Shown: in pieces, positions 42,519-51,031 of the stretch
Layout: the number at the start of each line of letters is the position of its first letter
Position numbering within the stretch: the first letter of the stretch is position 1
Source of the DNA: Desulfobacterales bacterium
GTDB taxonomy: Bacteria; Desulfobacterota; Desulfobacteria; Desulfobacterales; SpSt-501
DNA length: 64,000 nucleotides
Assembly: GCA_030834695.1 (NCBI GenBank)
Contig: JAUQXK010000089.1
Location: 1-64,000, forward strand
Reading direction: 5' to 3'
Program-made: the position numbers and the translations under genes
Notes under the pieces: generated by a model
Seen by the model: only the letters and a program-made list of their open reading frames with translations
Told to the model about the DNA's origin: nothing
Databases searched by the model: none

Positions 42519-44471
42519 TCAGGCAGGCGCCGCGGCCGTCTCGCCGGCGAGAATGTGGTCGATATTGAGCAGCAGCTTCACCCCGGTCCTGCCGGTCTTG
42601 GCCATGGCCAGGATATGGCGGGTGTCCACACCCAACCCGCAGGTCGGCGTCGGCTCGATGTCGGTGGGCTTGACCGCCATCACTTCGAAGACCGTTTCCA
42701 CCGCAAGGCCCATCAGCCTGCGGCCCTCGGCCGAGGCGGTCTCCAGGACCACAATGCAGTTGCGGCTGTTCTCTTGCAGCGCCCCCATGCCGAACCGCTC
42801 CTTGAGATCCATTACGGGGACCACCTTGCCCCGCAGGTTGATCACCCCCTGAATGTAGGCGGGCGTGTCCGGCATGGCGTGAATGCGCTGCATGCCGACG
42901 ATCTCCTTGATTTTCAGGATGTCGATCCCGAACTCCTGGCCGCCGAGGCCGAAAGCCAAGTATTTGCCCTCCAGGTTGAGCTTGCTCTTGGAATCGGTGT
43001 TGTCCGTCTCTCCGCCGCGGTTCAGGATAGCCGCGGCGGTGTGGCTGTCGGCATTCAGCCGGGAGGTGAGCGGTGCCTGGTTGCAGCTGCGGTAGGCTTT
43101 TTCCGCAAAGCGCAAATCCACAAACCGGTCCATGGCGATGGGCTTGCCGATGCCCATGCGCTCGTGCATGTAAGTGTGCATCTGCTTCAGTGCCCCGACA
43201 TCCGGGAAGAGATCGCCGGTCTTGATCCCCCTGGATTCGGTCAGCACGTTTTTAAGGATCGGAACCTTCAGACCCAGTTTTTTCTCGGGGTCGAGGAACG
43301 CCACGCCGATCTCAGCCGCGCGCTCGGGCTTCTTCTCGATGAACTTGCCCGCCTGCATCAGCATGTCGGTGAACTCGTAAACCACCTCCGGGTACGCGTC
43401 GATGAAGGCCTGTTGCATGGCCACGACACAGCAGGGGTGGTTCTCCCACAGTTCGCTCGATAGAAATTGCAGCTCGGCGGCGCCGGCGGCGATGGCCTTG
43501 GTGCCCAGAGGTTCCGCCACCATGAACCCGGCCGCATCCGGGTTGCCCTGCATGAACTCCTGCATCTTAATGGGCGCCACAATTTCGAAGACCACATCGT
43601 TGATGCCTTCGCCGGCAAGTCCGGGTTTCAGCCCGACGCTGCTGAAGAAATGATGCGCCAGCAGGTGGTGGATCGACAACTTGTGAGGAATATAAAAGGT
43701 CTTGCCTCGGAAGAAATCGCCATAGGGCGGCTGGAAGCGGCCGGTTTTGTTGCGCACGAAGATGCTGCCGTTCTTGTGGGCTAGCAGGACCAGCCGGATC
43801 GGCACCCCGTAGCCGAAGAGGTCCATGGCGATAGGCGCCAGCACGCAGGCGGCGTCGACCGCGCCGGATTCCAGGGCGGCCTGCACTGGATTCCAGCCGG
43901 CCATGCACTCGGTCTCAAGCTCGAAGGTGGCGGGCTGAAGCTCGCCTTTGGCGATGAGATGCTTGAGGACGCCGAGCACCAGGTGGTCCGTGATCTGGAT
44001 GTGGGCGGCGCGGATGCGGACCTTGCCGCTGGCGGTCTTGCGCTCGGCGGCCGTCATGGGGGCGGTCTGGTGTTCCTGCGTCTGGACCCCGAAGGCCTCG
44101 TCGATTTTGGCTTTCAGCTCCTGCTCGTTGAAGGGCTTGGCCACGAAGCTGTTGACCCCGGCGGCGAGCGCCTTCTGCTCCTGTTTCTTTTCCCCTTGGC
44201 CGGTAGCCATTAGAAAAGGCACGGTACGGGTGGCCGGATTCGCCCGCACCCATTTCACCAGCTCGTAGCCGTCCATGTTGGGCATGTTCCAGTCGCTGAT
44301 GATGAGCTCGACGGATGCGCTTTTTTCCAGAACGGCCAAAGCCGCCTGGCCGTCCGCAGCCTCGATGATGCGTTCGAAGCCGAGGCCCTTGAGCGTCTTG
44401 ACCTCGATTTTGCGCATGACCGCCGCATCTTCGACCAGCAGAACCGAAATCTTGCCGGGATCCAATGTCAT
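42519..44471 (-). CDS. Three-domain fusion: receiver + NrtA/SsuA-like binding domain + CheW
   Basis: A 650-residue protein with no signal peptide. Residues 8 to about 128 form a CheY-like receiver (LLVEDAAVMR, phospho-acceptor Asp60 in IISDWNMPNMDG, and VAKPFNEQEL). Residues about 145-460 resemble nitrate/sulfonate-type ABC substrate-binding proteins (CmpA/NrtA/SsuA group): RAAHIQITDHLVLGVL, MAGWNPVQAALESGAVDAACVLAPIA, GFMVAEPLGTKAI. Residues about 500-645 are a CheW domain (YLAFGLGGQEFGIDILKIKEI, VINLRGKVVPVMDLKERFG). It may bind a small ligand in the cytoplasm and feed it to a chemoreceptor-kinase array. The start at 44471 is chosen because longer codons read antisense through the MBL gene. 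Confidence 0.85.
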   Translation of the reverse strand: MTLDPGKISVLLVEDAAVMRKIEVKTLKGLGFERIIEAADGQAALAVLEKSASVELIISDWNMPNMDGYELVKWVRANPATRTVPFLMATGQGEKKQEQKALAAGVNSFVAKPFNEQELKAKIDEAFGVQTQEHQTAPMTAAERKTASGKVRIRAAHIQITDHLVLGVLKHLIAKGELQPATFELETECMAGWNPVQAALESGAVDAACVLAPIAMDLFGYGVPIRLVLLAHKNGSIFVRNKTGRFQPPYGDFFRGKTFYIPHKLSIHHLLAHHFFSSVGLKPGLAGEGINDVVFEIVAPIKMQEFMQGNPDAAGFMVAEPLGTKAIAAGAAELQFLSSELWENHPCCVVAMQQAFIDAYPEVVYEFTDMLMQAGKFIEKKPERAAEIGVAFLDPEKKLGLKVPILKNVLTESRGIKTGDLFPDVGALKQMHTYMHERMGIGKPIAMDRFVDLRFAEKAYRSCNQAPLTSRLNADSHTAAAILNRGGETDNTDSKSKLNLEGKYLAFGLGGQEFGIDILKIKEIVGMQRIHAMPDTPAYIQGVINLRGKVVPVMDLKERFGMGALQENSRNCIVVLETASAEGRRLMGLAVETVFEVMAVKPTDIEPTPTCGLGVDTRHILAMAKTGRTGVKLLLNIDHILAGETAAAPA

Positions 44472-44635
44472 GATGTGCCCTCTCGCTGAAACCGATGGAA
44501 TTACCCGCCCCGCTGAGCGCCAAGGGCGCAACCGTTCAAAAAAACAGGCCGCCTGATGGCCGGCGCTTGAACCCTTGCTTCCAAAGTTATCGGCCGCTCG
44601 AACGAAAGCTTGAATCCCGGCCCTCCGGCTGGACC

Positions 44636-45589
44636 TCAGGCTGCGAACACCATCTTCGTCCCCGACATGTTCAGCAGGAACTTTTCCGGCATTTCGCGCT
44701 CGATGTGCACGGAAGCCTTGCGGCCGGTGCAGTGGGTGGGCACGATGTAACGTGGATTGAACGCTTTGAGGGCCTCCGTGGTATCCCCGATGATGGGCTC
44801 GAAGTCGGCTCCCGTGAGGTGAAAACCGCCCATCACCACGAAGACCGGGTCCACCCCCGTGACCTCCCGGGCATAGGCGACCGTGTTGACGATCCCGGAG
44901 TGGGCGCATCCGGATAGAACGACGAGACCCTGCCCTTTGACATGGGCCACGACGGCGGAATCATCCTCGATGGGGTCGAACTTTTCCGCGCCTCCTTCCT
45001 CATAGCGCGCCTTCAGCATGCCCTTCTCAAAATCGGTTCGCCTGGGAATTTCCCCCAGGAACAGCAGGGCACCGTTCAGCAAGGGGTGAGGGGCTGCTGA
45101 CGGCACGACCCGAACGCCCGCCTTTTCGAGCCGATCGCGGTCAGGTGCAGGCAGGCGCAGCCTGCGCTCCTCCGAAAGCTTGATGTAACGCGAGCCCCGG
45201 AATGCGGCCGGGTGCAGCACCAGCTCGATTCTTTTGCCGCCGAGGCTTTCCACGAAGGCCGAAAGCCCGCCGTGGTGGTCCATGTGCCCATGGGAGAGGA
45301 CCATAGCTTCGATCTCCGCCAGGTCCGCACCCAGGGTGCGTGCGTTCTGAAGGGCCCCTTTTTCGGAAAACCCGAAATCGAAAAGCGCCTTTCGGGTCTG
45401 GCCCTCCGCCGTCAGACTGACCACGGCCGAGAACCCGTGTTCGGCCAGTACGCTCACGCGGTTGCCGGAGGCATCCACCGAGGCCGGCCGCTGCACGATG
45501 GCCGTACCGTCATGAGCGGCGATGTCGATGAAATTGTCCTGCAGGGTGAGGATTTCCACTTTGTCGACAGGTTTGAGCAGAATGGCCAC
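44636..45589 (-). CDS. MBL-fold metallo-hydrolase (DHPS-like group)
   Basis: A 317-residue metallo-beta-lactamase-fold protein. The metal motif is LSHGHMDHHGG. A second ligand lies in SGCAHSGIVNTV and a third in GGFHLTGADF, with a late VPTHCTG. This layout matches the group including the archaeal 7,8-dihydropterin-6-methyl-aminobenzene phosphate synthase-like proteins (MJ0301 type). Many members are broadly annotated and the substrate is unsure. It lies 164 bases upstream of the receiver-SBP-CheW gene and 54 bases downstream of the alpha/beta-hydrolase gene, same strand. AAAGGAGGAAA precedes the ATG. Confidence 0.8.
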   Translation of the reverse strand: MAILLKPVDKVEILTLQDNFIDIAAHDGTAIVQRPASVDASGNRVSVLAEHGFSAVVSLTAEGQTRKALFDFGFSEKGALQNARTLGADLAEIEAMVLSHGHMDHHGGLSAFVESLGGKRIELVLHPAAFRGSRYIKLSEERRLRLPAPDRDRLEKAGVRVVPSAAPHPLLNGALLFLGEIPRRTDFEKGMLKARYEEGGAEKFDPIEDDSAVVAHVKGQGLVVLSGCAHSGIVNTVAYAREVTGVDPVFVVMGGFHLTGADFEPIIGDTTEALKAFNPRYIVPTHCTGRKASVHIEREMPEKFLLNMSGTKMVFAA

Positions 45590-45643
45590 GATTTTCCTCC
45601 TTAAAATTCCTCCGCCTCCTTTGATGCGGGGCGTTGGACAGAC

Positions 45644-46330
45644 TCACACGGTTTGATGCAGCCAGGATACGGTCCTTTGCAGGATTCTTGCGTACACGTC
45701 CTCCGCGGAGGCCTTGAACGCCTTCGGCAGGTCAAAGGAGTGGTCGCCGCCCTCGATGGTTTCGAGCTCCTGCGGCGCGTTCAGGCGTCTCAGCACCTTC
45801 CGGAGAAGATCGTTGTCGCAAAGCCTATCGCGGGTGCCGGCAAAAAACAGCATGGGGACGGCGATGCGGTAGAGGTGGGCATCGCGCAGCTGCCCGGTCT
45901 TGCCGGGCGGATGCAGGGGGTAACCGAGGAAGACCAGCGCTTTGGCCGCCAGCAGTCCGTCGGCCGCCATCTGGGAGGCCACCCGGCCGCCCATGGACTT
46001 GCCGGCGACAACGATACGCGGCGCGCCGAATTCGGGATGGTTCTTGACGAATTCGAAAGCGGCCTGCCACGTACGGACCAGTTTCGGCTGGGGGTCCGGC
46101 GCTCTCTGGCCTTTTTCCTTGTAGGGAAAGTTGAAGCGCAGGCTGAGATAACCCGCCCGGCAGAGGCCCTCGCCGAAATGGACCAGGAGCGGGTTGTTCA
46201 TGTCGTTGCCGGCCCCGTGGGCCACAATTACGGCCGCGCTGCGGCCGGCCGCAAACCCCTGCGGCAGCCCCAGCACGCCGGAAACGCTTTCATCCGCCGA
46301 CACGGGGATGGTGACATCGACAATTCTCAT
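45644..46330 (-). CDS. Alpha/beta-hydrolase (KANL3/TEX30-like, dienelactone-hydrolase group)
   Basis: A 228-residue alpha/beta-hydrolase. The nucleophile elbow is AGKSMGG, the oxyanion region AVIVAHGAGNDMNNP, the acid in LFFAGTRDRLCD and the catalytic His in GGDHSFDLPKAF. The short length and the HGAGNDM motif match the KANL3/TEX30-like branch. It probably hydrolyses an ester or thioester, but the substrate is unknown. Neighbours: MBL-fold protein downstream, small hypothetical upstream on the same strand, 74 bases apart. Confidence 0.8.
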   Translation of the reverse strand: MRIVDVTIPVSADESVSGVLGLPQGFAAGRSAAVIVAHGAGNDMNNPLLVHFGEGLCRAGYLSLRFNFPYKEKGQRAPDPQPKLVRTWQAAFEFVKNHPEFGAPRIVVAGKSMGGRVASQMAADGLLAAKALVFLGYPLHPPGKTGQLRDAHLYRIAVPMLFFAGTRDRLCDNDLLRKVLRRLNAPQELETIEGGDHSFDLPKAFKASAEDVYARILQRTVSWLHQTV

Positions 46331-46404
46331 GCGCAGGCCCCCTTGAACCCAGCAACGGGGCTGACGCCGACCTTGGAGAAATCAACCCGATGCCAGCCGG
46401 CAAC

Positions 46405-46800
46405 TCAAGCTTCGGTCGGCATCCGCTCCTGCAGAAACTTGAATAGCTTTTTGCAGGTTGCGTCATACGCCCGCATTTGCTCTTCCGAATCCAGATGCCG
46501 GCAATAAGGCCCGCCGGTCTCATCGACATTGGCCAGGAGCAGATCCATCGGGACTTTTTCCCGGAGCTTCGGATTCATATTGATCTCCCGGATCAGCTCC
46601 CCTCCCAGCAGCCACAAATTGTCCAGGTGTCTCTTAACCGTGTTCAGACTGAGCCGTGACAGCAATCCCTCCACGAACGGCTTATAGATCGCGATGATCC
46701 CCTCTCCGCAGGGGACATCCTCGGAGATCCCAGCCCACCTTTCAGGCCACTCATAGAAATCGGCCCACAACTTATCAATCCGGCTCTTCATATTAATCAT
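46405..46800 (-). CDS. Small hypothetical protein
   Basis: A 131-residue, mostly helical, acidic protein with four Cys (one in SEDVPCGEG, one in GPYCRHLDSEE, one in YDATCKKLF). The segment LLSRLSLNTVKRHLDNLWLLGGELIREINMNPKLR is well-formed helix-turn-helix-like sequence but does not match a DNA-binding family I know. The start could be ATG 46800 or 46791 (MKSRIDKLW). It stands between repeat-rich intergenic DNA and the alpha/beta-hydrolase gene. Function unknown. Confidence 0.5.
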   Translation of the reverse strand: MINMKSRIDKLWADFYEWPERWAGISEDVPCGEGIIAIYKPFVEGLLSRLSLNTVKRHLDNLWLLGGELIREINMNPKLREKVPMDLLLANVDETGGPYCRHLDSEEQMRAYDATCKKLFKFLQERMPTEA

Positions 46801-47250
46801 CCCGAAATGGTACCGTCATGCCGGACTTGATCCGACATCCAGAAAGCATTTGGATTCCAGCGCCTGCCCCGGAGATCATTGATCCTGGGCCTGTCCTGGA
46901 CCTGATCCAGGGCTCGCCGGAAAGACACATAACAGCATCTTTATGCGTTCAAGGAAATCGATCTCAAAATCCCCCTGGCCCCCTTTGCCAAAGGGGGAAA
47001 CTGAAGGAATAAAGCCGATAGATTTCGTTTTCCTAAATTCCTCAAATGCATCAGGCATTCGTCCTGTAATATGGCGACGGCACCGTGGGGTAGGCCCAGT
47101 AGACTTGACGGACCACGCTTTCGAACTTGATCCCCACCACCTCCGCGCATCACAGATCCGGGTCGGAGACCGGAAAAAGGGTTTCCTTGGGGGTCTTTTG
47201 CTCATTCACAACCGGTTTTGGCCTGGGTCCCTATTCTCCGGGCTATGGGA
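46801..47250. other. Repeat-derived intergenic region, no supported gene
   Basis: 450 bases. 46811-46840 is a fragment of repeat A (CGTCATGCCGGACTTGATCC). 46966-46999 contains a palindrome (CCCCCTGGC... TTTGCCAAAGGGGG). 47030-47150, read on the minus strand, has a coding-like run (a frame giving KFESVVRQVYWAYPTVPSPY and a stop) without start or ribosome site, possibly the tail of a decayed mobile gene. Confidence 0.45.
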
Positions 47251-47580
47251 TCAGGACCTCAGCCAGTCCTCACGCACCGGCGAAAACATTTCGAGGACCT
47301 CGACCGGCCCTTCGACGCACAGGCCGGAGTGGGTGGCGTTGGACGGGATGTGGTAGGCGCCGCCGGGGGCGACGATGCGTTTTTCCCCTGCAATCATAAG
47401 CTGCAGCTTGCCCTTCAAAACCATGCCGATCTGCTCGTGCGGATGGGCGTGCTCGGGAATGCCGGAACCCTGCGCTATCGTGAAAAAAGCAAGCGTCATG
47501 CGCTCGCCGTGAATGGCGCGCATCTCGACGCCTTCGGCGGGCTTCTTGGGCTGAATCTCCTGAATGTCGTAATAGGTCAT
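47251..47580 (-). CDS. Small cupin-domain protein
   Basis: A 109-residue single cupin. Motif 1 (GIPEHAHPHEQIGMVLKG) has the metal-binding His pair and Glu/Gln; motif 2 (APGGAYHIPSNATHSG) has the third His. Such proteins bind a divalent metal and act as small dioxygenases, isomerases or ligand sensors. It lies 58 bases upstream of livF on the same strand and could be co-transcribed with the ABC importer. The role in transport, if any, is unknown. Confidence 0.82.
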   Translation of the reverse strand: MTYYDIQEIQPKKPAEGVEMRAIHGERMTLAFFTIAQGSGIPEHAHPHEQIGMVLKGKLQLMIAGEKRIVAPGGAYHIPSNATHSGLCVEGPVEVLEMFSPVREDWLRS

Positions 47581-47638
47581 TGCAGCTTCCTCATTTTAAT
47601 CCCGCAAACCGCCTGCCGGGACGGGCTGGCCGGGTGGT

Positions 47639-48334
47639 TTATATTCCGCAGATCCGGCGGACCTCTTCGTTGTCCACCAGCTCGGCAACCGGCCCCTCGC
47701 AGCGGATGCGGCCGTTGTCGATGATATAGCCGTAGTCGCTCAGTCCGAGCGTGAACTTCAGATTCTGCTCGGCGAGGAGCACCGTCAGGCCGAGTTCCTT
47801 CAGCCGGCGGATGCGCTCCTCGAAGATCTTGACCATGATCGGAGCCAGACCCTCGGTGGGTTCATCCAAGAGCAGCAATTGCGGGTTCGTCATCAGCGCA
47901 CGGGCGATGGCGAGCAGCTTCTGCTCGCCGCCGCTGAGCAAACCGCCCCGGCGCGAGTCCATGGGTTTGAGCGGCGGGAACAGCTCGTACACGCGCTCCT
48001 TCGTCCAGCCTTCGGACCCCGGCACCGGCCGGGCGGCGATCTCGAGGTTCTCGCCCACGGTCAAGTCCGCGAAAATCCGCCGATCGTCGGGCACGTAGCC
48101 GATGCCCTTACGGGCCAGCCGGTACGGCTCGACGCCGTTGACGTCCTCACCGTTCAGCCGCACTCGGCCGCGCTGCGGCGGCACCAATCCCATGATGCTT
48201 TTGAGGGTGGTTGTCTTGCCGGCGCCGTTGCGGCCCAGCAGGCAGACCACCTGCCCCCTTTGAACTTTCAAGGAGACGTTGAACAGGATGTGGCTCAACC
48301 CGTAATAGGTGTGAATGCCCTGGACCTCGAGCAT
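47639..48334 (-). CDS. livF: Branched-chain amino-acid-type ABC importer, ATPase 2
   Basis: A 231-residue LivF-type ATPase. Walker A GRNGAGKTT, signature LLSGGEQKLLAIARAL, Walker B LLLLDEPTEGLAP, and the switch His replaced by a typical AEQN (LivF-type). It dimerises with LivG to drive the importer. It starts 3 bases after the livG stop region and is last in the gene order livK-H-M-G-F. Urea or amide ligands are also served by this family, so the substrate is not fixed. Confidence 0.92.
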   Translation of the reverse strand: MLEVQGIHTYYGLSHILFNVSLKVQRGQVVCLLGRNGAGKTTTLKSIMGLVPPQRGRVRLNGEDVNGVEPYRLARKGIGYVPDDRRIFADLTVGENLEIAARPVPGSEGWTKERVYELFPPLKPMDSRRGGLLSGGEQKLLAIARALMTNPQLLLLDEPTEGLAPIMVKIFEERIRRLKELGLTVLLAEQNLKFTLGLSDYGYIIDNGRIRCEGPVAELVDNEEVRRICGI

Positions 48335-48337
48335 GGG

Positions 48338-49072
48338 TCAGACACCTCCCAAATAGGCTTCCTGGACCGTGATGTTCTGCCGGACTTCCTGCGGCTTGCC
48401 CTGGATAATGGTCTGGCCGTGCTGCATGACCATGATGCTCGTGGCCACGTTGAATACCACATCCATGTCATGCTCGCAGAAGAGGATGGTGAGCCCCTGC
48501 TCCATGGCGAGCCGCTTCACCAGTTCCATTGTGGTGGTGGTTTCATCCGGAGACATCCCGGCCGTGGGCTCATCCAGGATCAGCAGCTCCGGCTCGTTTC
48601 CCAACGCGATCGCGATTTCCAGGACGCGTTTGTCGCCATGGGAGAGCGAGCCGGCGATATCCATCTTCTTGGCGCTGAGCCCCACGCTGTCGAGGATGTG
48701 GTTGGTTTCCTCCACCACCAGCGTCTGGGCCGGACGAAAGAGGGTGTGGCTCAGTTTCTTTTGGGAGAGCACCGAAACCTGGACATTGCGAAAGACCGAA
48801 AGCCGGGGAAAGATGTTAGCGATCTGAAAAGACCGGGCAATGCCCTTGCGGCAGATCTCATGGGCCGCCAACCCCGTGATGTCCCCGCCCTTGAAAAGGA
48901 TCCGGCCTCGATCGGGGGCGAGGTGCCCGGTGACCAGGTTGAACAAGGTGGTCTTGCCGGCGCCGTTCGGGCCGATCACCGCCACGAGATCGCCCTGCTG
49001 GACCGTGAGGTTGGCGCCGGCGACCGCCTTGAAGTCCGCAAACGATTTCTGGAGATTTTCGACCTGCAGCAT
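48338..49072 (-). CDS. livG: Branched-chain amino-acid-type ABC importer, ATPase 1
   Basis: A 244-residue LivG-type ATPase. Walker A GPNGAGKTTLFNLVTGHL, signature region LSHGDKRVLEIAIAL (LSHG instead of LSYG/LSGG, usual in LivG), Walker B LLILDEPTAGMSPDE, switch His in CEHDMDVVF. ATG 49072 is chosen because the longer frame overlaps the livM end; the ribosome site is weak (GGGACC). It lies 14 bases after livM. Confidence 0.92.
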   Translation of the reverse strand: MLQVENLQKSFADFKAVAGANLTVQQGDLVAVIGPNGAGKTTLFNLVTGHLAPDRGRILFKGGDITGLAAHEICRKGIARSFQIANIFPRLSVFRNVQVSVLSQKKLSHTLFRPAQTLVVEETNHILDSVGLSAKKMDIAGSLSHGDKRVLEIAIALGNEPELLILDEPTAGMSPDETTTTMELVKRLAMEQGLTILFCEHDMDVVFNVATSIMVMQHGQTIIQGKPQEVRQNITVQEAYLGGV

Positions 49073-49086
49073 GGGGTCCCGCCTGC

Positions 49087-50052
49087 CTAACGGACAACGT
49101 CCGTCGAGCGTCGCCGCTCTCGGTTGCGCAGCCACGTTCTAAAATTGATCCCCATGATTCCATCCGGCAGGAAAAAAATGAGCAGGATGAGAACCACCCC
49201 GAGAATCAAGGTCCAATATTCCGTGTAGCTCCCGACAAAGGTGCGCAGCGCCACCATGATGGCCGCTCCCAGCATCGGGCCGAAAAAAGTGAACCAGCCG
49301 CCCAGCAGGCACATGATGAAAATCTCGAGCGACAGCACCCAGAAGAGCATGTCCGGAAAGACCGACCCCTCCAGGACGACGAACAGCACGCCGGCGACGC
49401 CGGCAAAGAACGTCGCGATGACGATGCCCAGCAACTGATGGCGCCGCACGTTGATCCCGACCGCCTGACAGCGCTGGGGATTGTCGCGCACGGCGCGCAG
49501 CGTCGCCCCGAAAGGTGATTTCAGGATCAAGTACATCAAGGCGAGGCAAACGCTCACGACGATGAGAATGAAGTAATAGGCGGGAACCGAGCCGGATAGC
49601 AGATCCGGCATCGGGATCCCGTGGATTCCGTCGTCGCCGTTGGTGAGGCTGTACCAGCGCAAGGCCAGAATCCAGATCAGCGAGCCCAGGGAAATCTGCA
49701 GCATCCCGAAGTACAGCTTGTTCAAACGCACGCAAAAGGCGCCGACCACCAGGCCGGTGAAAGCCGCCGCCACCGGTCCGGCGCAAAGCCCGATCCACGC
49801 CGGCAACGCGGTTTTGGTGATGATCAGTCCGGCGGTATAGGCGCCGACCCCGTAAAAGGCGCCGTGATGGAACTGGTAGGCGCCGCCATGCCCCACCAGC
49901 AGGTTCAGGCTCATGGCCAGCAGCCCCCAAACGAAGATGACGGCCAGGATGTAAACATAGAACCGGCCGGCAATAAACGGCACCAGCAGCAGCACCAGCA
50001 ACACGGCCGCCGTCCATAAAAACGATGGGGTGCGGAGGATGTTTTTAACCAT
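49087..50052 (-). CDS. livM: Branched-chain amino-acid-type ABC importer, permease 2
   Basis: A 321-residue LivM-like permease with about 8-9 TM segments. Family motifs: SLNLLVGHGGAYQFHHGAFYGVGAYTAGL (a His-rich variant of the usual GQ-SLGHAAF) and the EAA-like loop VRDNPQRCQAVGINVRRHQLLG. The start at 50052 replaces a much longer frame that runs antisense-like through livH. It lies 11 bases downstream of livH. Confidence 0.9.
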   Translation of the reverse strand: MVKNILRTPSFLWTAAVLLVLLLVPFIAGRFYVYILAVIFVWGLLAMSLNLLVGHGGAYQFHHGAFYGVGAYTAGLIITKTALPAWIGLCAGPVAAAFTGLVVGAFCVRLNKLYFGMLQISLGSLIWILALRWYSLTNGDDGIHGIPMPDLLSGSVPAYYFILIVVSVCLALMYLILKSPFGATLRAVRDNPQRCQAVGINVRRHQLLGIVIATFFAGVAGVLFVVLEGSVFPDMLFWVLSLEIFIMCLLGGWFTFFGPMLGAAIMVALRTFVGSYTEYWTLILGVVLILLIFFLPDGIMGINFRTWLRNRERRRSTDVVR

Positions 50053-50063
50053 GCCGTGCCTTC

Positions 50064-50954
50064 TCACCAGACCGATTTCAAAAGGCCCGTGGGCTTCAGG
50101 GTCAGAATGACGACCACCGCCAGATAGGGAAAGACGATGGCAAACTGCGGCAGGACCAGAACGCCCACCGATTGAGTGATTCCGAAGATCAGCGAACCCA
50201 CCATGGCGCCCCAGATGTTCCCCAGGCCGCCGATGGTAACGATGAGAAAGGCTTCGATGATGATGGAGTGATCCATGCCGAGCGTGATGCTGATGGTCGG
50301 AGACACCAACGCGCCTCCCAGGCCGGCCAGCAGGCAGCCCAGTACGAAGGCGAAGGCGAACACCCAGCTCACGTTGATGCCGATGGCGCCCACCATTTCC
50401 CGGTCCACCGCGGCGGCCCGGGCGATCTTGCCGAACTTGGTCTTGGTCGAAAGCAGCCACAAGCCGATCGCCACCAGCGGTCCGACCATGAGCAGAAAAA
50501 GATTGTACCGCGGAAAGGCCGTGCCGAGCACGGGAACGGACCCCTGGAGGAGGGGCGGCGCCACGATGGACCGGTAGTCCGCGCCCCAGGTCATCTTGGT
50601 GAGGTCTCCCAGAATCAGCATCAGGGCGAAGGTAAACAGCAGCAGCATGAGGTGCTCGCGCTCGTAGAGATGGCAGAACAGGAGCCGCTCGGCGACCAGG
50701 CTGATCACCGCCACCACCAGGGGAGCGCAAAGCATGGCGAGCCAGAATCCCGCCGCACTGCCCTCGAAGGCGACGGCAATGGTATGCGCGGCGAAAGCGC
50801 CGATCATGTAAAGCGAGCCGTGCGCGACGTTGGGCACACGCAGGACGCCAAGAATAAAGCTCAGCCCGGAGGAGACGATGAAAAGAATCATGGCCCGGCT
50901 CAGCCCCACCAGCAGTTGACTGGCGAGACCGGCCAGGGTGAAGCTGGTTTCCAT
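50064..50954 (-). CDS. livH: Branched-chain amino-acid-type ABC importer, permease 1
   Basis: A 296-residue LivH-like permease with about 8 TM segments. Typical motifs: SSGLSFILGVLRVPNVAHGSLYMIGAFAA, ARAAAVDREMVGAIGINVSWVFAFAF (EAA loop) and GMDHSIIIEAFLIVTIGGLGNIWGAMVGSL. It forms the membrane channel with LivM. It lies 77 bases downstream of the binding-protein gene. Confidence 0.92.
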   Translation of the reverse strand: METSFTLAGLASQLLVGLSRAMILFIVSSGLSFILGVLRVPNVAHGSLYMIGAFAAHTIAVAFEGSAAGFWLAMLCAPLVVAVISLVAERLLFCHLYEREHLMLLLFTFALMLILGDLTKMTWGADYRSIVAPPLLQGSVPVLGTAFPRYNLFLLMVGPLVAIGLWLLSTKTKFGKIARAAAVDREMVGAIGINVSWVFAFAFVLGCLLAGLGGALVSPTISITLGMDHSIIIEAFLIVTIGGLGNIWGAMVGSLIFGITQSVGVLVLPQFAIVFPYLAVVVILTLKPTGLLKSVW

Positions 50955-51031
50955 GAGGAGTATCGCCCTTAAACGATCTGCCCGCCCTTCACCGCAGCGG
51001 GTGGGGCGGGCAAAGATGATTCATACTCAAA

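Noticed and set aside
44472-44909. 146-residue N-terminal extension of the receiver-SBP-CheW protein
   Set aside because: It reads antisense through the MBL gene, is Arg/His-rich and has no domain; ATG 44471 begins a normal receiver.
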